A stretch of 64,000 nucleotides of DNA from Trichothecium roseum (Eukaryota > Ascomycota > Sordariomycetes > Hypocreales): contig CM047942.1 of the NCBI GenBank assembly GCA_026184415.1, positions 3,224,001 through 3,288,000 of the forward strand, given 5' to 3'. Positions 11,945 to 23,892 of the stretch are shown piece after piece. The notes under the pieces were generated by a model. It was not told where the DNA came from. It saw only the letters and a program-made list of their open reading frames with translations, and did no database searches. The stretch's first letter is position 1; each line of letters opens with the position of its first letter. The position numbers were made by a program, and so were the translations under genes.

Positions 11945-12853
11945 TTAGCTAACGGCACCACCGCCGCCACCATCACCACCACCACCACCACCTCCTCCTC
12001 CTCCATCACCACCTCCTCCACCCCCACCGTCGCCACCTCCACCATCAAAACCTCCCGCACCTCCGTCCGCAGCCTCGCCGGCAGCATCACCCACGGCATC
12101 AGCAACCCCCTTGACAATCGAAACGTGCAGCACCATGATCCCGCTCGTCGCCACCGCCAGCATCCAGTCCCCGTCCCTCGCGCCCTCGGCCGCCAGCCCG
12201 AAGAAGGCAAAGTGCCACACCTTCTTGTCCTTCTCCCTGCCCAGGAGGGCGACAAGCTGCCCGTTGGGCGCCAGCATCTGGAACCCCCTGCGCACTTTTT
12301 TCACGCCGAGCGGTTTGAGCTCCGACTCCGAGGCCTTTTTCCACCGGAACGTGTCGCCCTGGACCTCGACCTCCCACTTCTTCATGTCCTTGGACGACAT
12401 GCGGTAGACGGGGCCGCCGTCGATGGAGATGGTCTGCTTGCGGCCGCTGAAGCCCTCCGTCTCGCACTGCACGACGGTGCGCCCGTCGGGGTCCGTTACC
12501 GTGAGGCCGCGCCCCGAGGAACGCCCGTGGGCGAGGTAGTCCGGGCGATGGGGGGACGGCCCCACGGCGAACTTGCCCCAGCCCGTGTTGAAGATGGGGA
12601 AGCGCGGCGGGAGCGGGGGAAGCTGCTCCGCCGGTCGCCCGTATCCGCCGTGGCGGCCGGGGCGTGGGGGGAGGTGCGGTGCTCCGGGTGGTGGTCCCGG
12701 TGGCGGCTGGTAGCTGTGCGGACGCTGCTGGTGGTGGTGTCCGGGCTGTTGAAACGTTATCCAGTCGTTTTGCGGCGGCTGGTGGCTGTGACGGTAGTTG
12801 TTTGGCGGGGGCCCGTTGGGATCCGCCACGTACTTTGACTCCGAGGAGCCCAT
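11945..12853 (-). CDS. Tubby/LURP-one-related (LOR)-like protein with glycine-rich tail
   Basis: Single-exon gene of 302 residues starting at ATG 12853 (MGSSESKY). Three parts are visible. Residues 1-85 are Pro/His/Gln-rich and probably disordered. Residues about 88-250 carry beta-rich repeats such as LTVTDPDGRTVVQ, YRMSSKDMKKWEVEV and FQMLAPNGQLVALL, ending in MLAVATSGIMVLHVSI, which resembles the tubby-C/LOR fold found in fungal proteins of unknown role. The last 50 residues are almost pure Gly/Asp from a CCACCACCT-type DNA repeat. The MGSS start may be a substrate for N-myristoylation (Gly2, Ser6); this is inference. The fold assignment is tentative; it could equally be called a conserved fungal hypothetical. 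Confidence 0.7.
   Translation of the reverse strand: MGSSESKYVADPNGPPPNNYRHSHQPPQNDWITFQQPGHHHQQRPHSYQPPPGPPPGAPHLPPRPGRHGGYGRPAEQLPPLPPRFPIFNTGWGKFAVGPSPHRPDYLAHGRSSGRGLTVTDPDGRTVVQCETEGFSGRKQTISIDGGPVYRMSSKDMKKWEVEVQGDTFRWKKASESELKPLGVKKVRRGFQMLAPNGQLVALLGREKDKKVWHFAFFGLAAEGARDGDWMLAVATSGIMVLHVSIVKGVADAVGDAAGEAADGGAGGFDGGGGDGGGGGGGDGGGGGGGGGGDGGGGGAVS
11960..12050. repeat. (CCACCT/CCACCA)n repeat encoding the Gly-rich tail
   Basis: Imperfect trinucleotide repeat, read on the minus strand as GGN codons with occasional GAT. It expands or contracts without breaking the frame. Confidence 0.8.
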
Positions 12854-15800
12854 CTTGGAGAGAGTGAGCGGTAGCTCTGTTGATTTTAAATCGTAGATAT
12901 AGTAAAGAAGTGTTTATGAAGCGTGTCGTTCCAAGTCGATGAATCTATACATGCTCCCATTTGGATGAATTAATTTGTATGATTCAATATGCAGAAGGGC
13001 AAATGGATAGTTTAAGAGCGATGATCTGGAAGGGGGGAAGAGCGCCTCATATATAAGCCTTTCTCAGGGAGCCAGATCGTGGGATATGAATAGATCCGCC
13101 TACATATAGTAGTAATGTAGGAACAGCCTACCAGGGCACAACCACGATGACGTTGATGGGCTACGATTAATTGGGGGCTCAGACGCGGCGTAGCGTTCCA
13201 CTTGCGACGTCCCATGTGCCCGACTCTCTCCCACCCTTCCGGGGGGGTCGAATCAAAGTAGTACCTAGCCTACTAGCCTGCAGCCTACCGAGAAAGACTG
13301 AGACACACACTTCGACCGTTGTGGTACAAGGCAGGGCGTAAGTGTGTGCTCTGACTGGCTGGAAGTACCGCGCGGCGCAGCCCCAGCCTCGCCATGAATC
13401 CCCCGTGCCTGGCCAAGCGCTCCGTTTTCCTAAGCTTCCCCAAGAAACCCAAACGGCAATGATGTGCGACGATTTTCTTCAACGGGCTTAGTCTTGGAAT
13501 CCTTCCATTTCTCTACCGGGATTCCTTGGTGGGTCGGGCGTTCGGCATGTGGCGCCCCCCCCTGGCAAACTGGATAGTAGCTGGCTGCATGTAATTCCAC
13601 TGCTGCATCATCAGCCTTGTCGTATTTCGCACACTTCCATCTTTGTCCTCATGTTGCGGTATCGTGTCTCGGATATGCTCGGAAACGGGGAGAAGAGGCA
13701 CGATTCTTAGTCATACTGTAACTTGTAGTCTGAGGTGGTTAAACGTACATGGTCGGGTAGCTCCGAGCAAACTTCTGTCAGCCCTGCTGGCAAAGCCACT
13801 TGGGAATCGTAATTTGTCGATCTGAGACGTATACCCCATTGGCTAACGGTGGTCTTGGATTTCCTCTGGAGTGCATAGTGCATAGCTTCTTCCTTCCAGC
13901 AAATGGTGGGCGAGTCCTTTCTTCTTGTCATTTCTTCTTCTTTTTGTGCAATACCGCCAAGTTTTGGCACAGGGTTCGGGTTGTGTAATCAGTTGGGGGT
14001 TTGAGGTCGCTGGGAAACGGCGTGGGAAATCTGTGCTCGCTGCGTTAATGGCTTCAACAGTGTCAAGAGTGTCGTTGCGTCCGCGTCTTGTGAAATGAAG
14101 GGGAAGAGCTATTTTACATCGTGGGTCAGCATCGCTACACGAACCATCAAAAGGTGGTTTCGATCAAGGACGTACCTGGCATGAAATAGAGTGTCTGTTG
14201 CAAAGACAGCTCACGATAGAATGCCTGTCATTCGTCAATAAATAAAAATAGAGATATTGGGTAGAGGAGAATAGATGTGCGAAATGCGATTTCAAGGGAT
14301 TATAAATCCAAAGATATCTGAATGCGGGCCATCGTAACGTCAGCAGTGGCGGGAGCAGTACGTATAGAGGCACCGGGCGTATGGGAGCAAGCTGACCCGG
14401 CATAGCAGTATTTCCTTTCCGCATACAACATCCATGGGTACCAAGACACATGGCCCCGTACATGTACGCCGAGGGTGATTTTCCCCGCCAATGCATTTAT
14501 ATTATCTGCAAATATGTTTCCAAACATGAAATCCATTAATAGCCACTCATTGTTCTCTTTGCATCGCTCTGTGTTATCATCAAATATCAATACATTACCC
14601 TACTCCTGAGGCCCTATTCGCGTTACCAGCATTTTATTATTATCACCGGTAAACAAACCTTTTTGGCGACGATAAAGTATATCAGACACGATCGAGAACT
14701 AGTTTAACGCTCAGTAGGAAATGTCTCTTTAGAATTCGACGAACCGATCTTCCCTTCCTTCAAGGCCATCGTACATGTTCGCTCTCGTTAAATACGCAAA
14801 TACAGTTCCCCCAAAAAGCTGGCATCGTGGCAAATTCAGAAAGACAAAATGCTACTCCATGATGCTTGGCCTATGGCTAGCAGACCTAAATTAGAATGCA
14901 CGTATAATCTCTAGATACCACGTTCACACTGTGTAGGTGACGAGAGAGGTTACCTATTTTAGGGTCTGCGATATTAAAGAAAGCGATACAACATCAACAC
15001 CATATATGGTCAGTGTCTTTGTGTATCTCAGTGGTCTCGGAGATGTATATATGCTGATACTTTGAGGAGCAAGTGACAAAGACCCCTACCCGTTTGTTTA
15101 TCCTGACAATCTGTACGAGCACGAGCGTACCGATTTTCGCCCTCAATCTACGATATAAGCACTTTTATTGCCAGATTTCTTTCATCGACACTGGTCCACC
15201 TCTAGATATCATGTTGGAAATGTGTCATCGGAAGAGAGAAAATCGAAACACGCCACCGACTCGCGTATTCGCATTTGGCCCTAGACGAAAAGACAGTGCG
15301 ATGTTATCTGATCTAAACATTATCCTATTTCTATAGTCCTATTTATATAGATCAATAGTACATAATACTCATCTTTAGCTCAGTAAGACTGGCGCGCCAT
15401 ATTCTGTGTCAAATTACGGCACAGTTCACTCATCGGATCAGGATACCTTGTGTCAATCCAACCACCAAGGGTGTATACTGGCGCCATCCAGTGTCCATAG
15501 GAGTCTCTATCTATTATGCCCTTCTTACATACTTCCGCATTTATTATTCCACATGGGGCTTGTTCGGTACGCTGGCTACTTTTTCGATCGACGGCAGAGT
15601 AGATAGGTACAGGTGACTGAAGAGCCTGACACTACTACGAGATTGGAACCATGGCGAGCTTATAAAATACATTTATCTAAGAAGACATAACCAATGAAGA
15701 ACCCCGGTCGAATTACCATTCCAATACGGCCCGGACTCACAGGTTCGTTGCATGCAAGCGAGGTTGTAGGCGTAAGACAGTGACGCCTTGCCGCTTTTGG

Positions 15801-15949
15801 CACTGTGCACTGGCGCTGTGATTACCTAGGTACATAGACGGGGCTTTCATCCCTGAGTTCTGGTGCTGTCATATGCTAGCTATACTTCCCTAAACAACAC
15901 TTCATCCATATCCCCTCCCCGCCTTCACAAAAATCAAAGGCTCTTAGCG
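12854..15949. other. Gene-poor, more AT-rich interval
   Basis: About 3.1 kb with no supportable gene. Composition becomes visibly richer in A/T after about 14.1 kb, with many TA steps. The longest open frames (about 110 codons) have no family signature and overlap others on both strands. Confidence 0.5.
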
Positions 15950-16123
15950 ATGGAAGCCTCGAGCGCACCCACTTTCGTGTGGGACACAGAGAGCACAACA
16001 TCTAGCGAGTGCCGTGACAGAAAGGGGCGGTGGTGGTATTGGCTGGCACCGCTAGAGGCCACCTGGCACGCCCTCTGGTATCATCTTCGCCCACGGAAGA
16101 GGGTGCGACGAATCGTTGGATAG
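15950..16123 (+). CDS. Possible Trp-rich basic micropeptide
   Basis: ATG-initiated 57-residue ORF, locally GC-rich within an AT-rich gene desert. It is preceded by a CT/CA-rich leader-like stretch (about 15900-15945). The peptide has an acidic, Ser/Thr-rich first half and then a tryptophan-rich segment (RWWYWLAPLEATWHALWY), followed by a basic end (RPRKRVRRIVG). It contains six Trp in 57 residues. That pattern could suit a membrane-surface peptide. There is no signal peptide, no recognised family, and it could be a chance ORF. Confidence 0.3.
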   Translation: MEASSAPTFVWDTESTTSSECRDRKGRWWYWLAPLEATWHALWYHLRPRKRVRRIVG

Positions 16124-19100
16124 ACCCAAAAAAGGTTCTTTAATGCGGTAAGTATCTGTGAGCTATCTGTCAAATATGCCCCTATTTCCTCTTTTCTAGT
16201 ATCTCAACTAACGAGGCTCAGTTGCTTGAAAAGTTTGGGTACGTCGAGAATATGAATTATCAAGTAAGGCACGGGTATAGTAGTTGAGCGAGTGCAGTAT
16301 CTGATAAATAAACACTATACGAACCGCATCTGACTTTTGAATGAATCCGGGACAGCTACTAGCACATATCTGCGCGCAGGTTATCATTTTTGGAGGCCTA
16401 GATGTGGCGTTTTGTGTTCTCACTTTATCGATGGTATGGTGGATATGGGTGCTCGAATGGCGGTCTTATATAAGAAACGACGTCGAATTAGTATTATTTT
16501 TTAGCTTGAAGCCTTCTTTGCAAGCTCCAGTGTCATTTTACAGCTCCAACTGTTATAGATATTTGCAACCGCAGCAACTTTTCACCTATCGCCACGATGC
16601 AAGTACCGAATGTGGTGCTTCCAGCCTACCATACGATTGAACTGCGTTTCGCATTCTAATATCACGGACTTCATAGTATAGCTACGCAGCTCCCAGGGGA
16701 TCTATGTGTATGCATGGGCATTATCCCTTATCTGCTTGACGGGAATGGCAACCCATTCTCGTTGGTACTCGTAGTTTCATCCCTGATCGACATGGAGGTA
16801 TTGATATCGACCTAGTGTGTGACGGGTCCAAGGCTTACGATGGAGCCTGTGCACTTTTCAAAAAATAGTCGTAATAGACAGTGGTGTAGAAAAACTGCGG
16901 CCGATTTGTCTCTACGAGGGAAGTCATCTTTGGAACTCTCCTGCCCTTTGCATGATAGCATATTGGGCAATATGCCAGCTATCTCGTACTAGTAGCAATG
17001 CTTCATAAGGATGAACGTACCGTTGAAAAAACCATATAATCGTCATAACCCTTGATTCAAGTGTAGGGTTTCGTTCTTATTGCGATCGCAAGTGGCTTCA
17101 GGCGCTTCCGTACCCAAAACATCAGCCTCCAAGCCGTTTTTACACTTTTTGCACTCAAGACATTCAACAAATAAAGCTTCGAATACGTTTAAGACGGCCT
17201 CTTGAGCGAATGTGGAGATGGTATCCAGAGGATGGGGTTCGGGAAGGCTGGGGAAGCGGACTGCATTGGTAGCCAGGCCTAGCGTGCGCCTTGCACTGTG
17301 AAGCACATATATCAATAGGTTGGAAGAAAGAACAAGCCTTTCAAATTAGGCTCTGTCATTTAGAGAATGCATGTTGAACACCAAAACTAGAGATGAATTT
17401 GTAAAGGTCTGGAAATCTTTTCATAAACCTGGCGCCTATCCTAGCCTTTGTCTTCCTAATAAATGCCGTCCCTGGAATGTCAGAAGTAGATAGGCGAACG
17501 GCAGGAAGCCTTGATAACTATGGCGAATCGCGTGATTTCCTATTTTTGTACCACTATTGAGCCTAACAACATTTTTCCAGAATGATTTCAACGTCCTTGT
17601 ACTGTATGTATTCTGTGCCTTCGGTGTATGGGCTCGTTTTCGGCCGCCCTGCTATGAATAAAGTTGATGTAATATTGATGTATAGCGAGGGAAGGCGTCG
17701 TGATTGAAGAGGACCGGTGTTTCCTGTTGATAGGCCTAATTATCGGTATCTGCTAATCATCAGTGAGTGTTGATAACATGGGTTGGGATATACGATACAC
17801 TTAACCCTTAGTCGAAGGGTACGGCTGGGGATCCAGTAACGGCTTCGCTCATGGGGATATGTTCGCATATGAACACTTGAAATATTGCCATGTATCGAAC
17901 AAGGCCGATGTACGGTTTCGAAGCTAAGTAGAGGGCAGCTTGTACCTATATCTCCCTGAGAAGAAAACCGAGAGAGTATTCGTATGACAAGTGACCGTTA
18001 CCCCATATCAGGGTCGTGATAATCTATCTGTGATCTATCGATAATCAGCGGCGATATAGTCCAAGATTTTATCTAAAGTAACTTAACTCTGCTTACTATT
18101 ATCTTCGTCTCTGATGACAAGATGCTTGATGATCCGTGGTGCCCAAAGGCATTATGGTATCCGGGGCTTCACGTTGGAAGTTTCTCTGTAGGAATATCAA
18201 TCGTTTATCGCGTGGACTTTGTATCACTGTAGCTCGTTAGCCTGTGGCATGGGTCTAGAACACTTAGCTTTGTCTTCCAACACCCCGGCAAGCCTGGGTT
18301 CTCAATATTCTTATTCGAGGCTGATGGCTACAGCCTGTTTTGTATTCTTTCCAGAGAACATTGCTTTTAACAATTTGTGCTCCGAGTATTATTATTTCTT
18401 TATTGGGCCCATCGTTCGCTCGTTCGCTCGTACTTCTTGCTTTGCGGTCAATATCGAAGAGAATTTATCCTGTCTGTAAGTGTCAGCAGCATGCTCGAGG
18501 ATTAACTATGGATAGGAACTTCTCGTGAGTAGCCATTGTATGACTTGTGGGCTTTTGTCTTATCGGGGATGAATCGTTTTCGCGGGTCCTGGTCGCTCCT
18601 AGTGGAAGGTGTTTACTGCCCAGTGGAGGAGATGATAAGAAGATGGAGAGAGGGTTTTTAAGGGCAATGAGGTCTCTATTTATGATTATCAATGTAGGAC
18701 AATTGAGGTGGTCGTTGATCAAGCCAATTTAAGCTGTTCATTGTGCTGTGAACTCGAAGTGCAGGTTGAACAAAGGACTCGGCGGTGCCAAGGCGCTGCA
18801 AAGTAACAACGAAGACAAGGGAATAACCACTAATACCAATAAATTCAGGAACAAAGAGGTGAATGCGCTTTGTTCGAGGTCATATGTATTTCTCGAATAT
18901 AATGGCTAGGAAAATCGTTTCTTTTCTTTGACTCAGCCTCGTTTATCTAGCGATGCGCATAGCGACCAACCACAGCTGCGCCTGAGTATGGGTGCAGGAT
19001 TTCTGCAGCTACTGTATGCTGGGTACTGTGGACTGTCGCAGGAAGACTTTTGCCTTCGCTATGATGATTGTAAAAACACCTATAGAACCGCCTGGTACCA

Positions 19101-20480
19101 GATTTGATTTATGTCTGGTGGTATGATACTACAAACAGATCATTGTTCGGTACAGTGGCATATCGGCACTGGTGCGCTAGCTCAAGGCTGTGTAGTTGTT
19201 ATCTAGTGAAGACATCAACGGCGATATAACATTTGCAAAAGTGACAGTGGCTGCATGAAGATTAAAATAAATGTATGCTGAAAGAATTTATAATGAACAT
19301 CAGTAACCTTCTTTATTACATCGTGTAGTACTCAATAATGGTTTCCCTTGGTGTGCACACCTGCACGCTCACTGGGGCACACAGAACCAGGCGTAGAGGT
19401 TCCTGATACAGAGCGTCACGCCTCACGCCGGCGACACTGAGGGCTCTCAACAAGCAAAGTTATCACGAAGGCTGTTTCGTCAACACACACAAGAATAATA
19501 CATCTTTATTAATAAGTCTCTAAAAAGATACTACATAGTGATACAAATGAAGGTTGGTGTCAGGTCTCTAAGGAGGCACACCTCTACTAAGACTCGCGAT
19601 GAGCACGCCGATGAGGCATACCCATATAACATTAAATACATCTACGAGACATGTGGAAGGAGGAAGTTGAAGACACACAGGAGAAATTCGTCCCTAGCCA
19701 GCGGCAGCCTCAGATCAGTGCCAAATCTTTCCACAAGTGGCATTATTTAATTCGAACACTGCGGGGCCAGGAAAGAAAATAGGACATTCGTTCGACGAAT
19801 GAGAAGCCAGGATCAGTATTCTCTGATTTTCTTTTCCAGTCTGTCATATGTGCGCCTGCATGAAGGGGTGGGGCAGCTCTTGCCGCAGGCAGGGTAGTCA
19901 GGCAGTCACTTGGCTGCCACAACACTGATTCATTTCGATCGCCAAGGAGCTTTCACCCCGCCTGATCAGACATCGGAAACTCGCCAAGTACCGTATGTAA
20001 GTCATATTTGATTTTGTGTGGGCGGGGCATTTGCTGGTTGTGCATTTGGCGATCCCCCAGACCACACTTCGAGAGCTGACAACCTGTGCATCTACGTGAC
20101 CATGGGCCAACATTTCACCACATTAGAAATAATTAAACCAAATATTTCTCGGAGGACCCTCATTCAATGCTGTAGCTCCGAGTATATTTCATATGTGACA
20201 TTTATGTTGTTGTTGTGCTGTCCCTGTTGGCAACGTAGACGGCTATCCGGCAATTGCCCAGCAGCCTGCACCTGATGAAAACACACCACCAAGAAATCGC
20301 TCCTGCCTTAGAAAATCAGGTACCTGATCTACTTGCCCTCCGGATTCACCCCAAGTGGTCCATAGTAGTTTGTCCATTGTGGGTCCCCATGACTGCATCA
20401 GCGCCTCTTGCCTGATATCTGCCAGCCATGCAGCGCTCAAGGTGATAGCTGCCTTGAACTGCCTGCCACTGCAGCAAGAA
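16124..20480. other. Long AT-rich gene desert
   Basis: About 4.4 kb without a supportable gene. The frame at 17043-17315 (minus) begins with TTG and contains CLECKKCKNG. Its upstream CACAG could be an acceptor, but no partner exon was found. No terminal repeats, transposase or reverse-transcriptase motifs were recognised. The sequence may be old repeat-derived DNA decayed beyond recognition. Confidence 0.45.
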
Positions 20481-20718
20481 ATGAATACTGCCGCTTCGTT
20501 CAGATCACTCAGCTCACCGCCCCCAGGAACATCTATAAGAATACATGCGCTCGCCCACCTTCAATCCCATTATTCCCTCCCTTCCTCATCATTATCAGCG
20601 ACTTCGACAGCAACAGTTCTCTCTTCCCTCTTCCTTTCCTTTCCTTCCCCCTTCCCTTTCCCCTTAATCCATTCATCATTTCAAGAACCGTTAAGAACTT
20701 CATTCGCTCATTCGACTA

Positions 20719-20831
20719 TTCGACGACACGCATTACTCGACGACATGCATTACCCGACGACATGCTCTATCTCCGATGACAAGACTTACCCGACGACATG
20801 CATTAATCGACGACATGCACTACCCGACGAG
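20719..20831. repeat. Degenerate 17-bp minisatellite, unit about cgacgacatgcattacc
   Basis: Six or so imperfect copies of cgacgacatgcattacc-like units (variants: cgacgacacgcattact, cgacgacatgcattaat, cgatgacaagacttacc). Later single cgacgac and cgacaac words at 20820-20930 suggest a more decayed continuation. Confidence 0.8.
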
Positions 20832-21012
20832 AACCGCAAGAACATTCAAGACTTTCATTCGATAACTCGACGACAACCGCAAGCGCAAGAACATTCAAAA
20901 ACATCAACCAACCGGCACTCGACAACAATTACTAACCTCCCTCACTTTTTGTTTACCATTGACCTTTATCCTCCCTTCCCCCCTTCGATCTGCAATGATG
21001 AAATAACGTTTG

Positions 21013-21059
21013 AAGCACCTCATCCCAAGTGGGATGGGGTGCTTGGTCCCAAGTGGGAC
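21013..21059. repeat. Twin hairpins sharing the core tcccaagtggga
   Basis: The first palindrome at 21013-21044 has 14-bp arms (one G.T-type mismatch) around an AAGT loop. The second at 21046-21059 has 5-bp arms around the same AAGT loop. The cores are 25 bp apart. Confidence 0.8.
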
Positions 21060-21089
21060 AAGACTTTTGAACTGGCAAGTGTCAAGTGA

Positions 21090-23892
21090 TGATGGTTCCT
21101 AAACAATACTGAGCAGATCTCCCCTTCCCCATTCCCTCTTTCCTATTCCCCATTCCCCCATACCCCCATTCCCCTCCCTTCACGCCTCACCACTTCTTCA
21201 TAAGCCCACTCAGAATCGCCCCCCCTGCCCCAGTCTTGTGTTCTCTACTTTGTCTTTTTTCGAACTGAGTGGCCAAGGTGTACCTGTCCAGGGCAGCCTG
21301 ACAGTTGACAACCTTGAGCCCTGCCTTCTACCCCCCCTTGCCCTTTACCCTTTCTCCCCCTTTGCCCCCCCCTCCAGACTGCAATGATGAAACCTCCGTG
21401 TGCATCAAGATCGGGGCCTTGAGCCTTTGAGATGATTGTCTACACAACTTATTCTGAGCAGCCAGTTGGAGTTTTGGAACGTCCTATCTTTTTCTTTTCT
21501 GTTTTCAAATTCATGTCCTTGGTGTTTGGTACTTTGGCGGTTTCATATATAAACATAGAATGTCAATTACATATTTATTATCCCTACTTTGAACTTTCAC
21601 TCTTATGCATGATTGATTTGAGATTTGTATTCAACTTGGCATTTTGATGTGTGTAATTAAATGTTTTCGAGTGGATGTATATGTTGTGTGGTTGCGACTA
21701 TCAGAGAATGTGTCGTACATTTCACTAGATGTATATTTGATTCATGAATCGCCCTCGCCTATTTGCTAGACTCCAATGCCTTGACCATGGACCCTTATGT
21801 TTTTCATCCTGCCTAACTTGATTTCCATCCGCAGTCACAAGGTAATTCATGATCTTTACACGATTATGAACATATATGTATATATATGCTATGCTGAATT
21901 TCAAAGTTGTCGTCTATTACAAAACATTTCTCAACGCTTCACATGGGCATAAAATATCTTAGATTCAGTACCAATCCAGCGCTAGTAAAGCATAGGAAGT
22001 ACTCGCCACACGTAGTCGAAATACGAGAGGTTTATCTGTGCCACTACTAGCTGTTCATTAGGACGTTGAGGGGAAGTCGTGCAAAATAAATGTGCATGGT
22101 ATTGGAAAAAGTAGATGCGATAGTGGTAACTATCGTGTTCTCTTTGGATATTGTTCGGCTCGTATTGGATCGTGTGCGGGTATGCATGGTGAGGGAGGTC
22201 TCTCTCTCAGCTCGAGGTTGTAGGGCTATAATAGTCGGATAGAAGGTCGTTGGGCGTGGGGTAGAGATGGCATATTTTATGGTGAAAGGAGAGGTTGCAA
22301 AGGTTTGAGTTTGGTATTCGATCGAACGGTGGGAGATGTAACGGCGGGGATATATATGGGTGTGTGTGTGTGTGCATATGTTGGATACGAGGGGTGGGCA
22401 GCGACGGTCGGGATAATGGGTGCGCAATACACTCGGTTCTTCTCTTGGTATTTCCTCGAACTAGGGGATATAGAATATCTATGTTGGCTCTTTAGTGGTT
22501 TCGAATGCATGCCAGGTGTGTTGCATCCCCTTCTGTATGTGTGCCGTGGGGAAGATATGCTGCTCGATGTGATGGCCGGGCGCGACAGTGCCATGCTACT
22601 CTACCACCTACCAGATCAGTAATGCAGTGTATCAACATCAACTCCGGTGCTGCAGTTGAACAGAAGCCCGAAGCAAGTCCCTAATACTCCCACTGCACTC
22701 CCTGAGCCAGGGGAATACTCAGGGCGTTGGCGAACAGTTGTGCCCTAAACAGTGAGTTCGTCGGGGGGCTACGTTGTTCGTCAGTGGCTAGGCGTAGGGG
22801 GTTGTGTCCTCTACTGCTTAAGGGCTACAGGGCATTGTCAGTTGGCAGTGGCCCGCTGCAAGAATACGACTGTCTTCCTTGCCTTTTGTTTTTTTTCTCG
22901 TGCGATATTTCAATATCCTTTTCGCTTGTCTTCGGAGTATTATTAGGTAAGTTGTAACATCTCTGGTATGTTATGTGCTGAGTCTGTTGATCGCGTTGTT
23001 GTCGCATACCTAGGCCTGGGCCAAAGAGAGCCCCTAAAAGTCGGGCTGCTAGCCATCATGGGCTCCAGTGCCTTGTAACAGTTCGACTACCGCAGATTGT
23101 GCACTCTTCGAGAAACAAGGGATAAGTTCCCATCTGTCAGTCAATGTGCTTTCCCCCAGGCTTTGCCGATGAAGAGTCTTCCTTTGAAGCACTGATGTGA
23201 ATAGAGCGAGTTGCTCATCTCACCCCCTTCGGCTCCAGGGAAGCTTTCAGACGAGATCCCCCTTTTGAACTGCACGCGCCTTACATACATGAAGACCTCG
23301 GAATCGAATCACAGAGGGCAAACAACCGAGCGGCCAACCGACGTTGGAGATGTTACGACGAGAATAAACATTATCCAAAGCAAAGCAGAACTAGGTTACG
23401 CCTGCAGGAGGACTCGTACCAACAGCCAAAGCTACACAAAGAAGAGATTAAACAAAATAAAAGAGGGGGAAAGACAAGGGTCACATATCTACAACGCGGA
23501 TACAAGATCTCTTTCTTCCAGCCGATTAAAGCCCAGTTTCTATCAACATGGGGCAGCAACATCTGCCTCCCGTGTGAAGCGCTGATGTGCAGAGTGATGG
23601 TGGATTTCCGCCGGCATACTATCATACACAACTGGCATTACTATGACCTGGCTTCCCAATACGTTGATGATGTACGATACGGGAGGATGTCAAGACACAG
23701 TGCTGCATAAGGAGAAACATCCTCCCCGCCTCCTACACTTGCTATATCTTGGGCCAAGAATAATATATATATATAAAGAAAAGGGTAAAGCCAACGTTTT
23801 GTTCAAAAAAAGAAAAAAGGCAATAAATATCATGTCATATCATATATACACCGTATCCCGTCAACCCTTGTCTCAAAAAAAAAAAGCACATC
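21090..23892. other. Gene-poor interval downstream of the MFS transporter
   Basis: No supportable gene. The interval includes C-rich runs near 21120-21370 and a partial duplication: ctgcaatgatgaaa, preceded by a C/T-rich run, occurs at about 20990 and again near 21380. A short GT run lies at about 22359-22373. The right end is the 3' side of the transporter. Confidence 0.45.

Larger units (their letters stand above)
20481..21089 (+). other. Repeat-containing open frame of doubtful coding status
   Basis: An ATG-initiated frame of 202 codons crosses a pyrimidine-rich stretch, a 17-bp minisatellite and twin hairpins. The translation is low in complexity and includes RRHALLDDM/RRHALPDE repeats produced by the minisatellite. 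A TATA-like tataag lies inside it near 20534, so a transcript might start downstream of the ATG. I do not regard it as an established gene. Confidence 0.25.

Noticed and set aside
17043..17315. 90-codon minus frame with CLECKKCKNG as a possible zinc-finger exon
   Set aside because: It begins with TTG, no partner exon or promoter was found, and the cysteine spacing matches no zinc-finger class I know.
22047..22594. Thr/His-rich frames of 105-126 codons on the minus strand
   Set aside because: Composition follows a local GT/CA run. No start context or domain, and frames on both strands are equally open.
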